Positions 8,215-15,320 of a DNA stretch of 21,479 bases are shown in pieces (the stretch's first letter is position 1; each line of letters starts with the position of its first letter). The stretch is from positions 1-21,479 of IMG/VR virus record IMGVR_UViG_3300026519_000072; one strand, written 5' to 3'. The notes under the pieces were generated by a model. The model searched no databases. It worked only from the letters and a program-made list of their open reading frames with translations, and was not told the DNA's origin. A program made the position numbers and the translations under genes. The stretch is from a virus.

Positions 8215-8621
8215 TAGTATAATCTCCCATCTTTCTTGTCCTTGAAAACAGTCTTAACATCTTTAATCTTAGGTATTTTCCTAGGGTCGATATTAAGCAA
8301 CCTCTTTATATGTAGCTTTTTATTTACAGGCTCTGTCGGCTTCAAGTCCCCTCCTAAAATCCAATCAACACCATCATTCTGTACACGAATCCTACGATTA
8401 CAGCCTCCCTCAACCGTGTTCCCCTTGGGTATCTTTACATTATCAAGGTTACAATTCACAAACGTAACACCTGTCATTCCAGCAGGAAATATATCACTAT
8501 CAACGTGATACTCTTGATAGAAGCAACTACCTTTAATAACAGTATCATTAAAATCTTCTACTACAGCATTAGTAAAACTCTGACCTGTAAAATCACCAAA
8601 GCTATAAAGTTTATTAATCAT
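8214..8621 (-). CDS. Small conserved phage protein of the fibre cassette
   Basis: A 135-aa protein. The N-terminal half has short pentapeptide-like strands (FTGQSFTNAVVEDFNDTVIK, then 'VTFVNCNLDNVKIPKGNTV'). It is followed by 'GGCNRRIRVQNDGVDWIL' and a basic, proline-containing C-terminus ('LKPTEPVNKKLHIKRLLN', 'KIPKIKDVKTVF'). I recognise the 'f-NCNLdNv-iP-GNtv-gG' plus 'vQNDG-DW' combination as recurring among fibre or spike genes of phages, without known function. It could be a chaperone or linker for the neighbouring fibres. It is coupled to both neighbours by one-base TAATG overlaps. Confidence 0.55.
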   Translation of the reverse strand: MINKLYSFGDFTGQSFTNAVVEDFNDTVIKGSCFYQEYHVDSDIFPAGMTGVTFVNCNLDNVKIPKGNTVEGGCNRRIRVQNDGVDWILGGDLKPTEPVNKKLHIKRLLNIDPRKIPKIKDVKTVFKDKKDGRLY

Positions 8622-10012
8622 TATGTCCTCGTTACATTGAGTGATAAGACAGCTTTAGTTATTGTTGCCACAGAATCTACATTAACACCGATATAATCAC
8701 CTTCTGTCAGCGAAGTTGTCCACCCTGTTAAGGTTGCATCTTGTGACTTAATAGCTGTACTGAGCGTTGGTTTGGCAGAGGCAGTAACTGTATCCGCTAC
8801 TGTTGGAGGATAGTTTGCGTAAGCATCCACCCAAACATCAAGAACAATACTGCCACTGACATCAGCAACTAAATCGTTTGAATCAATAGTGCAATCATAA
8901 GGCACTCTCCAATAGCCATAAGTACCAGTAGTTATCGCACTACCTGCTCCGTCAATATCTATTGCTAATTGCCCCTTTGCTACATCTGTTGGAATATCAC
9001 TAGTTAAAGCCATAGTGCCTGTTGTGGCGGGCATAGTTATTACTGTTGTTCCTGCTATCGCAGCAGCATTCAACTCTGTCGTGCCACTGGTAGACCCTGC
9101 GTGTAGCATCTTTCCTGAATTAAAGGTTTTAGCCCCTGTTACTGTTTGAACACCCGCAAGGACCATATCACCAGAACCAGCAGGAGTTGCCCAAGTGTTA
9201 TCGCCACGCAGGAATGTTGTGTTGTCGGGCATCCCCGTGGCTGACAACATCGCTATATCAACAGCATCAGCAGAAATCGTAGTGGCAAAGCTACCTGTAC
9301 CAGTTCCAGTAACATCACCCGTTAAAGTAATAGTCTGGTCACCAGTATTTGTTCCCGAAAGATTGCCTATAGCAGCAGCATTAGTAACAACAAAGTCTAC
9401 ATCATTTGTTGCATCTTGATAAGTAACCGTTATGCCTGTTTGCGCGCCAGTTGAGACAGCTGCCCAAGCAGCGTCTTGTATTTCTTCTGTAGTTTGGTCG
9501 GCAGTTGCTCCGTTCTCTACATTTAGAATACTTCTTGCAGTTACTGCACTTAGAATCTCGGGGTCACCAGTTGCAGCAGTGTTTCTACCAACAAAACTAG
9601 CCGTAGCCATATCCGCCAGCTTTGCCAAGGTTACAGAATTATTATCTATTTGTGCTGTTCCTACCGTAGCCAATGCAGCAAGTGCGCCACTATCCGTTAT
9701 ATCTGCAAGTATATGATTATGGCTAGATGCTGCTTTGCCATTTATCTGCGTTTGAATTGCAGAAGTCACACCATTAGTATAATTCAATTCTGTAATTGAA
9801 GCTGTGAATCCCAAATTAGTTAGTGCAGTTGTTGAGTTCACCAAGTCGGAAAGGTTATTAGAAGCAAGCATGTCGCCGCCACCAGCAGGGGCAGCCCATG
9901 TATTATCACCACGCAAAAAGGTGGTGTTGTCAGGCGCTCCTGTAGCAGACAACTTTACTACACCGATAGAACCATCGGGAATTGATGCACCATTTTGCTC
10001 AAATATACTCAT
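8621..10012 (-). CDS. Tail fibre-like protein with internal repeats
   Basis: A 463-aa Gly/Thr/Ala-rich protein. Two copies of a 28-residue unit (LSATGxPDNTTFLRGDNTWA plus xPAGxGDM) lie at residues 21-48 and 256-283. Such 'DNTTFLRGDNTWa-P-g' units mark triple-helical shafts of phage fibres. Residues 215-235 contain 'GNLSGTNTGDQTITLTGDVT', another common fibre motif. The last 100 residues ('GYWRVPYDCTIDS', 'SIVLDVWVDAYANYPPTVAD') form a compact domain I know from many phage fibre C-termini. The protein probably extends from the particle and takes part in receptor recognition. Its ATG overlaps the preceding stop (ATGA). Confidence 0.75.
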   Translation of the reverse strand: MSIFEQNGASIPDGSIGVVKLSATGAPDNTTFLRGDNTWAAPAGGGDMLASNNLSDLVNSTTALTNLGFTASITELNYTNGVTSAIQTQINGKAASSHNHILADITDSGALAALATVGTAQIDNNSVTLAKLADMATASFVGRNTAATGDPEILSAVTARSILNVENGATADQTTEEIQDAAWAAVSTGAQTGITVTYQDATNDVDFVVTNAAAIGNLSGTNTGDQTITLTGDVTGTGTGSFATTISADAVDIAMLSATGMPDNTTFLRGDNTWATPAGSGDMVLAGVQTVTGAKTFNSGKMLHAGSTSGTTELNAAAIAGTTVITMPATTGTMALTSDIPTDVAKGQLAIDIDGAGSAITTGTYGYWRVPYDCTIDSNDLVADVSGSIVLDVWVDAYANYPPTVADTVTASAKPTLSTAIKSQDATLTGWTTSLTEGDYIGVNVDSVATITKAVLSLNVTRT

Positions 10013-10320
10013 TGTTGAAACTCACCTACAACAGTACCAGAAGTATAATCACCAGTCTTAACACCAAAGCGATACTCAACATCACGAGCTGGTTCATTAA
10101 ATGCAAGCTGCCCATTGGCAGTAAATGCCTCAGCAACGCCAGAATTATTTGTCACATCACGCCAATTTACGCCATCTGACCTACGCTGTACCGTTACAGT
10201 TGCAGACCAAGTTCCAGATAGCTCAAGAATAGCGCCGCCCTGAATCTTTACTGAATCACTAAATGTATTTTGTGCCGTAAGACTAGCAGACACACGTTTT
10301 TTTGAATAGGCAAGCGACAT
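10009..10320 (-). CDS. Small virion-associated protein, 103 aa
   Basis: A beta-rich 103-aa protein ending in 'GTWSATVTVQRRSDGVNWRD', then 'ARDVEYRFGVKTGDYTSGTV'. The pattern 'l-G-w-atvtlqrs-Dg--w-dV ... yRiGv-tG-ytsGtv' recurs in small phage head or tail proteins and looks like a beta-sandwich. It sits between the small 62-aa gene and the large fibre, with GGAGG upstream and a TAATG overlap at the start. A structural role is inferred from composition and place. Confidence 0.5.
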   Translation of the reverse strand: MSLAYSKKRVSASLTAQNTFSDSVKIQGGAILELSGTWSATVTVQRRSDGVNWRDVTNNSGVAEAFTANGQLAFNEPARDVEYRFGVKTGDYTSGTVVGEFQQ

Positions 10321-10508
10321 TAGCTTCCTCCAAGTAAGTTTCGTTTTTGTTGTTGATTAGGTGCAGCACCTTGTCCGCCTGTAAGAATAGTCTGAACTTG
10401 ACTGCGTTTAAGAGCCTTGCGCTCACGCCTTCCAGCTTCCGCAATAGTTTCTTCTTTCGGTTGTGGTGGTAATGGTGCAATCTTTGGGGTAGAAAGTAAG
10501 CCGCTCAT
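10320..10508 (-). CDS. Small basic protein downstream of TerL (62 aa)
   Basis: I place the start at the ATG at 10508 (MSGLLSTPKIAPLPPQPKEE), not at an upstream in-frame ATG at 10550, because only the former has an AGAG site nearby and because this family begins with a 'M--Ll--PK-p-pPp' stretch. The middle is strongly basic (RRERKALKRSQ) and the end is Gly/Gln-rich (ILTGGQG, KRNLLGG). Small proteins of this pattern ('a-rr-r-Gra-tiLTGg-G ... k-LLG') often lie between terminase and portal genes in podoviruses; their role is unknown. It is translationally coupled to the 103-aa gene. Confidence 0.6.
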   Translation of the reverse strand: MSGLLSTPKIAPLPPQPKEETIAEAGRRERKALKRSQVQTILTGGQGAAPNQQQKRNLLGGS

Positions 10509-10632
10509 ATATATATCTCTATTATATGCACCGCTACCCGTTTTATGCACAACGGACGTTGTTTAATTTTGTCGGGCATTAGAAACTAACAACTACCACC
10601 CAAGAGCATAGTAACACAACAAAAACACTCAA

Positions 10633-13200
10633 TCAATAGAAAATTGTATCCCTATTTTGTTGTGCCTGTCGCTGCATTCTTTCTTTAATCCGCATAGGCT
10701 CTCTAATCTTAAATGCAAATGTTAAAGCAAGTGCATCGCCTAAATCTGGCGACTTCATGCCACGCTTTTTAATATCGTCCTTGCTCTCAAGCTGCAACCG
10801 CTGATTATTATCAAACTTATAGCTAGGAGTGATTAAATCAGCTTGTAACGCATCGTCATCAGGAATCTGGTTTGGTTCATCACCTAGCCAATCCCTCATC
10901 TCACCCCACATTTCAGCACGCTTATTCTTATACTTTTCGTCATTACGAGCTTTTCCTCCAAAGTTTACATCTCTAATTATATCATCATAGCCAAATCGTT
11001 TCAGTCCATCATATACGCCAGCACCTAAGCCACCAACGTCAATATTAACCATCAACGGCTTATATCTATCTATTAGCTCAGCGACTATATCCCTCACGTC
11101 CATAGTGTCTTTATTCTTATAAGTGAGAATCTTGCTACAAACTCGCCCCTCTCTGAACATAATGGCAGTTCTATCATCTCCAAACCTTGCAGGGTCTACG
11201 CCTATAATCAGCGGTGCATCTTTATCAATAATTGGTGTTCCGTGCCTTGCCCTGTAAACTCTCTCAGAATCAATAAAGCAATCATCGCCCGAAGATTGAA
11301 ACGCCTCTATTGCCGTTGCGGGGTATTCCTGTTTAAATAGCCACGTACTGTCTAACTCTTGTATCTTAACCCTGCGCCAGTGTATCTGCTCATCGTCTAA
11401 ATCATAAGCCCTTTTATATTCCTGCTCCTCAGCAGATAGCACAAAATCTTTAGCAACAGCCTTCCTATATTCATCTTGCCAGAACCAAGGTGTGAATATT
11501 AATTGATACTTACTATCGCCCCGCAAAGCGTCCATGCACATATTGTAGTATAAACCACCAACACCGTTAGCAGTGCTTTCAAGTATAATCTCTGTATTAT
11601 CTGCATCAGGTACAGCTTGCAACGCTCCACTGGCTATATCTTGAGCATTATCCCAAAATGCAACCTCTGAATTAGACACAATACCTGTTGTTGTTTGGTA
11701 GTTGTGGTCTTCATGGTCTACTTCTATGTCCCATACAGACTCTATCTTTCGTGGCTCTATACTCTTAACCTTACAATAAACAACGCCGTCTTTAACGTAA
11801 CTCTTTTCTTTCCTCTTTCCTAGAGGCTCATTCTTATATCTGCGTAGCGTATTACCACTTATTCGCATTAAATAAATATCTTTAGTCGGCTTATCGTATC
11901 TAGTTCTCTTGCGCCTAGACACTGAGCAAGCGCCGTACAGAACGAAGCTTACTCGCTGTATTTGTCTTGCTATCTTCTCGTGTACACTGGGTGCTGATAC
12001 CTTACTAGGGTCTGTCTTACTTCCGTCACCATCAAGATAGCCCTTAAATACACCAGCGAGAAAATCCTTGTTTGTTTTAAAGAACCACTCAGGGATGTGC
12101 TTACCCTCTACTCTTCCGCATATAGAGTTTATGGCGCTTGTTAAGAATTTACCATATACGTGAGTTACGCCCCTTAGTGTGCGCTTCTCTTTGCAATGCT
12201 TAATAGATGTTTCAAGTCCGAACGTCCCTTTTAATGCTTCATTTATATAAGTTTCATCTTGGTGATAAGCAAAAGTAGTATATCCCATAGTATCTTTAGC
12301 ATGACCTTCTGCAAGATAATAACCAAGCAAATAACCAAAGTCATAGTTAAGCTTAAATGTATAATCCTCGATATGCTTAGAGCCACCACCCTGCGGACGC
12401 TCTTTATTCTTTAGTCGATAATCATAAACCCTAACACTTCCATCGGGGGTCATGTCGGGCATAGCAACATAATCATCTTTCGTCATGTCAGATAGCTGTT
12501 TATAGCCATCTTGAGTAAGCACTTGATGATTGCCTGTTAAATGTATAGCCTCGCCACTTACCCAACACTTAAGCGTATATGTCTGCTTATCGCCAGTATA
12601 TATCTTGTACTTTATAGGAGCAGCAGCGCCAGATGAAGTAATAACCACATCACCCTCTACAGCATCCCCCATCCTTTTGGCAGAACCATCAGCTAGAACT
12701 ATGAGGCTATCCTCACTCAAGCATCCATGAAATAGTTGTATTGTACTTGACCGCCCTACATTCTTATTCCCTGCCGTTCCTACCTTGTAACCACTATCTA
12801 ACTCACTGAATGAAAGTTCTTTGATATTACTTGTGCCAGTGGTAGTCCTTACAAACGCGGGCACATTCTCATGGTAGCGATTAGCAATATTAAACAGGTT
12901 AGCCGTTGCCTCTCCGTCATGTGTAAGAATAAACACCCTTACCCCGATTGAGTGAGTAGCTCTGTGATAATATCTTGCTGCTGTGTATGTAGAACAGCCC
13001 TGTTGCCTGCCCTTGAGGATTAAAGCCCTAACCTTGCCAGTATCAGCCTTTTGCTTCTCTAGTCGCTGGTGAATGTACTCTTGAGCCTTGTTCAGCTTGA
13101 ATAGCTCAATCTTTCCTGCCTTGGTTCTTATGTAGAGGCTGCTCTTTGCGTATCTTATAAACTCATCACGCAGAATATCCCGAAGCTGTATATCGTCCAT
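10633..13200 (-). CDS. terL: Terminase large subunit interrupted by an intein
   Basis: The 855-aa precursor contains a complete terminase large subunit of about 504 aa split by a 351-aa intein. The ATPase half has a Walker A-like ILKGRQQGCST (residues 61-71). The Walker B region IQLFHG|SEVAFWDNA is cut between Gly159 and Ser511, with the presumed catalytic acid as Glu512. The RNase H-like nuclease half has VDPARFGDDRTAI (Asp669), VNIDVGG (Asp721) and SPDLGDAL (Asp819/Asp822). It translocates DNA into the prohead through the portal and cuts the concatemer. Splicing should restore HGSEVAFW exactly, so the enzyme is likely functional only after protein splicing. An AGAGGG site precedes the ATG, and TerS lies 73 bp upstream. 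Confidence 0.95.
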   Translation of the reverse strand: MDDIQLRDILRDEFIRYAKSSLYIRTKAGKIELFKLNKAQEYIHQRLEKQKADTGKVRALILKGRQQGCSTYTAARYYHRATHSIGVRVFILTHDGEATANLFNIANRYHENVPAFVRTTTGTSNIKELSFSELDSGYKVGTAGNKNVGRSSTIQLFHGCLSEDSLIVLADGSAKRMGDAVEGDVVITSSGAAAPIKYKIYTGDKQTYTLKCWVSGEAIHLTGNHQVLTQDGYKQLSDMTKDDYVAMPDMTPDGSVRVYDYRLKNKERPQGGGSKHIEDYTFKLNYDFGYLLGYYLAEGHAKDTMGYTTFAYHQDETYINEALKGTFGLETSIKHCKEKRTLRGVTHVYGKFLTSAINSICGRVEGKHIPEWFFKTNKDFLAGVFKGYLDGDGSKTDPSKVSAPSVHEKIARQIQRVSFVLYGACSVSRRKRTRYDKPTKDIYLMRISGNTLRRYKNEPLGKRKEKSYVKDGVVYCKVKSIEPRKIESVWDIEVDHEDHNYQTTTGIVSNSEVAFWDNAQDIASGALQAVPDADNTEIILESTANGVGGLYYNMCMDALRGDSKYQLIFTPWFWQDEYRKAVAKDFVLSAEEQEYKRAYDLDDEQIHWRRVKIQELDSTWLFKQEYPATAIEAFQSSGDDCFIDSERVYRARHGTPIIDKDAPLIIGVDPARFGDDRTAIMFREGRVCSKILTYKNKDTMDVRDIVAELIDRYKPLMVNIDVGGLGAGVYDGLKRFGYDDIIRDVNFGGKARNDEKYKNKRAEMWGEMRDWLGDEPNQIPDDDALQADLITPSYKFDNNQRLQLESKDDIKKRGMKSPDLGDALALTFAFKIREPMRIKERMQRQAQQNRDTIFY
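11671..12723 (-). mobile_element. LAGLIDADG intein within TerL
   Basis: The intein covers residues 160-510 of the TerL precursor. It begins with Cys160 (CLSEDSLIVLADGSAKRM, splicing block A) and has a block B-like LTGNHQVL. Two LAGLIDADG motifs follow: LLGYYLAEGH (acid Glu298) and LAGVFKGYLDGDG (acid Asp392). It ends with block F SVWDIEVDHEDHNYQT and block G GIVSN, with Ser511 as the +1 nucleophile. Both endonuclease acids are present, so homing activity is plausible. The usual penultimate His is Ser509 here. The insertion point is directly before the catalytic Ser-Glu of the ATPase, a conserved site typical of inteins. The frame is open throughout. Confidence 0.92.
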
Positions 13201-13273
13201 CTAATCCCTCTAGTGTTTTCGTACTGTAGCAATAGCATAAACGCTCTATTTATCAACGGCTTGGTTTTTGACG

Positions 13274-13687
13274 TTATTCATCGCTCATTACCCTTTTTAT
13301 GTATTCATCATGTGATTCTGTTACTATATCCGCTTTAATCTCTTTCTTATCAATAATAACGCCGTGGAGTTTAGCCCTGTCCATAGCGTTTATTCTTAAC
13401 TCTTTATAGTCACCACTTGCCTTTGCCATATCCCTAGCTTTTACAAGCTCATCATTGAATGTATCTAGTGTAACTTCATTGCGTTTATTAAGCTTAGCCC
13501 TTAATTCTTTGATTCGTAGGGCTATATTAGGGCTATATAACAACCTACTAGCCTCAACATAAATAGATTCATCACTCATGTTTTCCGCATCATAAGCATA
13601 CTTATAAGCATCAATTCCCTTTTCTTCATTACGGATGTATTCTACTGCGAAATTCTCTTGCTTTATCGTTAGTGGTTTATCAGTCAT
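13274..13687 (-). CDS. terS: Terminase small subunit
   Basis: A 137-aa protein with the start pattern 'LTIKQENFAVEYIRNEEKGIDAYKYAYDAENMSDESIYVEASRLL' (residues 6-50). This is the Terminase_2-type N-terminal helix-turn-helix ('Lt-kq--Fv-eYl----n-t-AY--aY----s---a---as-lL--p-v--ri-el'). TerS recognises the packaging site and hands DNA to TerL. It lies directly upstream of terL. Its ATG overlaps the previous stop by 8 bases (ATGACTGA) and a GAGG site lies 7 bases upstream. The acidic tail may contact TerL. Confidence 0.85.
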   Translation of the reverse strand: MTDKPLTIKQENFAVEYIRNEEKGIDAYKYAYDAENMSDESIYVEASRLLYSPNIALRIKELRAKLNKRNEVTLDTFNDELVKARDMAKASGDYKELRINAMDRAKLHGVIIDKKEIKADIVTESHDEYIKRVMSDE

Positions 13688-14051
13688 TTATTACCTCGCA
13701 ATGCTTGTGTAAATCTGCACTTGTTTCAGCTGTATTAAATCCCTTTACCCTAGCTCTTGTAAATGCTAGACCATTATCTATATCATTATGTAAATTCGCT
13801 TGACGCGCCGCACCCACAAGAAGCCTGCCACCAAACATAGGGTAATGTTTTCGTAAGACAAGCATTTCGCCTATTCTAATCGAATCGTTACTTGCTATTA
13901 TTTTTTTCTCTGAACTCTCGTAGTATTTCGTTCTTAGCACATCACTAACAGCCTTAAACAGTGCGCCGCCGTCATTAGTGTAGTCGCCGTATAATAAAGT
14001 GCCCTCTTCTGTGAGTGTGATAGCTCCACCAAGTATTTCTATACTAGTCAT
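13680..14051 (-). CDS. Unknown protein upstream of terS (123 aa)
   Basis: The best start is the ATG at 14051, which has AAGGAG 7 bases upstream; a longer form from 14084 would lack a good site. The protein starts MTSIEILGGAITLTEEGTLL and contains 'IASNDSIRIGEMLVLRKHYP' and 'GGRLLVGAARQANLHND'. It has no membrane segment or cysteine cluster. I do not recognise a family. Its place between the cysteine-rich protein and terS, with a short 4-base gap upstream and coupling downstream, makes a packaging or late function possible but unproven. Confidence 0.6.
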   Translation of the reverse strand: MTSIEILGGAITLTEEGTLLYGDYTNDGGALFKAVSDVLRTKYYESSEKKIIASNDSIRIGEMLVLRKHYPMFGGRLLVGAARQANLHNDIDNGLAFTRARVKGFNTAETSADLHKHCEVIND

Positions 14052-14055
14052 TGCT

Positions 14056-14451
14056 CTATCTCCTTCTATGTTCAAAGCAAGCATGACTGCTGCAATAATT
14101 GGGATACGCCTTTGTTTGCTTATTAAACTTTAAACATAGCCCTTCAAATATACCCTTATCAGTTTTATCGCCTCTTTTAAAGTGCTTACAATCATTGCAA
14201 TCCGCGTCAATAATCTGGCACTCGTAAGCCTCTTCTTTCTCCCCCCTCTGCTTACAATCCTTATGGCATAAATACCAACCACTTGACCAATAAGAGGCTG
14301 TTAAGGCTGCGTTCTCTTTCTCTACTTTACCCTTGCAATAGCGGCAAGCATCACCCTGCTCCAGTGCAAACCCTAAAAACTCCGCTTTATCTGGCTTAAA
14401 TTGCCCTGACTCCGCAATCTTTTTATCTGCATATTTTTGATAACTACCCAA
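14056..14451 (-). CDS. Cysteine-rich, probably zinc-binding phage protein (TTG start)
   Basis: The protein has CRYCKGK and CHKDCKQ pairs, then DCNDCKHFKRG, GLCLKFNK and YCSSHACFEHRR. That is several C-x2-C/C-x3-C groups able to bind two zinc ions. The 'DCndCkhFkRG ... C-kfnk-t-A-p--cs-H-CFehR' end is a pattern I know from uncharacterised phage proteins. A longer frame starts with ATG at 14484, but that ATG lies in the -10 box of the promoter described at 14485-14513, upstream of the expected transcript start. The TTG at 14451, with AAAGGAG 5 bases before it, is therefore the better start (131 aa). It is the first gene of the leftward late operon. Confidence 0.65.
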   Translation of the reverse strand: MGSYQKYADKKIAESGQFKPDKAEFLGFALEQGDACRYCKGKVEKENAALTASYWSSGWYLCHKDCKQRGEKEEAYECQIIDADCNDCKHFKRGDKTDKGIFEGLCLKFNKQTKAYPNYCSSHACFEHRRR

Positions 14452-14484
14452 TTCAACTCCTTTGTTACCCCTCTTATACCACAT

Positions 14485-14513
14485 ATATAACGCTAGTGCA
14501 ATACCTATGTCAA
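14485..14513 (-). promoter_or_regulatory. Sigma70-type promoter for the leftward late operon
   Basis: On the minus strand TTGACA (14508-14513), a 17-bp spacer and TTATAT (14485-14490) form a good sigma70 promoter. Transcription would start near 14478. It drives the cysteine-rich gene, terS, terL and probably the virion genes. It is back to back with the rightward promoter at 14547-14574. Confidence 0.7.
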
Positions 14514-14546
14514 TATAAATAATATATAAAAAGTATATAATAAGTA

Positions 14547-14574
14547 TTGACAGCCTATAGCTTTATGCTAAGAT
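14547..14574 (+). promoter_or_regulatory. Sigma70-type promoter for the rightward operon
   Basis: TTGACA (14547-14552), a 16-bp spacer and TAAGAT (14569-14574) precede the gene at 14620 by about 40 bp of leader. A perfect TTGACA with a 4/6 match at -10 suggests moderate strength. The 33 bp between the two divergent -35 boxes are almost pure A/T. Confidence 0.65.
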
Positions 14575-14619
14575 GTACCTATCTACCAAAGATTAACAAA
14601 CATAACGGGAGAATGAGCA

Positions 14620-14889
14620 ATGAGTGGTGACAATTTAGAATTTGAAGGATATTGCGACATAAAAGCCTTTGACGGCGGCGAGGAATACGAAAAGGAAATT
14701 ATGGTAAACGTAGAGGCGACCGTTGACGTTGGTCATGCTTGGAGCGACCTTCCTTCTGGCTATGAGGTGGAGACTGAAATTAAAAGCATTAAAAGCGCTG
14801 AAACTGGTGAGGAAATAAACCCAGACAGTGCCGCTGTTGCCAAACTAGAAGAGCAAGCTTATGAAAATTGGGAGCGGAATCATGGATAA
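14620..14889 (+). CDS. Unknown acidic protein, first gene of rightward operon
   Basis: An 89-aa strongly acidic protein (many Glu/Asp) with 'SDLPSGYEVETEIKSIKSAE' and a helical end 'SAAVAKLEEQAYENWERN'. Alternating beta pattern then one helix resembles small phage proteins of unknown function that begin with a short beta-sheet and end with 'i---l---a-e'. A GGGAG site precedes the ATG, about 50 bp downstream of the promoter. No catalytic motif, signal or membrane segment. It overlaps the next gene by 8 bases. Confidence 0.65.
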   Translation: MSGDNLEFEGYCDIKAFDGGEEYEKEIMVNVEATVDVGHAWSDLPSGYEVETEIKSIKSAETGEEINPDSAAVAKLEEQAYENWERNHG

Positions 14890-15190
14890 TGTAACAATTG
14901 AATTTAGCACGTTGTTAATGCGTCCGATAAACAGCAACGGCGATGAGATGTTAATCGGGGCAGATATAACCTTAAAAATAACAAGCGGAGTTCCTAAGTT
15001 TTCCGCTATATGTTATAATACAGGTGACAAATTAGAGTTATCACCTGAGGAAATAGACGAACTCAAAACAGAGGCTATTATACAAAGTGAAAAACAGGGG
15101 CAAGAGAAGATTGATAAGGCATATCAAAAAGTCGTCTGCTTTATGCAAAAGATTGATGATGCAATAAAGGAGATAATAGAATGCAAATAA
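14882..15190 (+). CDS. Unknown protein of the rightward operon (102 aa)
   Basis: The ATG at 14882 (MDNVTIEFSTLLMRPINSNG) has GGGAG 8 bases upstream, while an in-frame ATG at 14861 does not, so I choose the later start. The N-terminal half looks beta-rich and the C-terminal half is helical and charged ('LSPEEIDELKTEAIIQSEKQ'), possibly a coiled coil. I recognise no family. Its ATG overlaps the previous stop by 8 bases (ATGGATAA), so translation is coupled. Confidence 0.6.
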   Translation: MDNVTIEFSTLLMRPINSNGDEMLIGADITLKITSGVPKFSAICYNTGDKLELSPEEIDELKTEAIIQSEKQGQEKIDKAYQKVVCFMQKIDDAIKEIIECK

Positions 15191-15309
15191 TAATCGTGGC
15201 GGCGGTAGTGATGCTACTGGCCATAAGCACAAACAAAAGCGAAATAGTAACAGCCTGTAAAAAACAGCAGGTATATGAGTTTAATCACTGCCTATTGATG
15301 GCACAATAA
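15181..15309 (+). CDS. Small membrane or secreted peptide (42 aa)
   Basis: The frame MQIIIVAAVVMLLAIS then a polar tail of about 26 residues has an N-terminal hydrophobic stretch of 15 residues, with no positive charge before it. The tail has two Cys (26 and 37) that could pair. AAAGGAG lies 8 bases before the ATG, which overlaps the previous stop. The good ribosome binding site and tight overlap support a real gene. Function unknown; a membrane-anchored peptide or an exported small protein are both possible. Confidence 0.55.
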   Translation: MQIIIVAAVVMLLAISTNKSEIVTACKKQQVYEFNHCLLMAQ

Positions 15310-15320
15310 AGGAAAAAATA

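Noticed and set aside
6149-10012. Diversity-generating retroelement target in the spike genes, suggested by the BPP-1-like head genes
   Set aside because: No reverse transcriptase frame and no template/variable repeat pair were seen in the window.
10283-10480. Leftward frame of 65 codons overlapping the 62-aa and 103-aa genes
   Set aside because: It overlaps two better supported genes in another frame and lacks a ribosome binding site.
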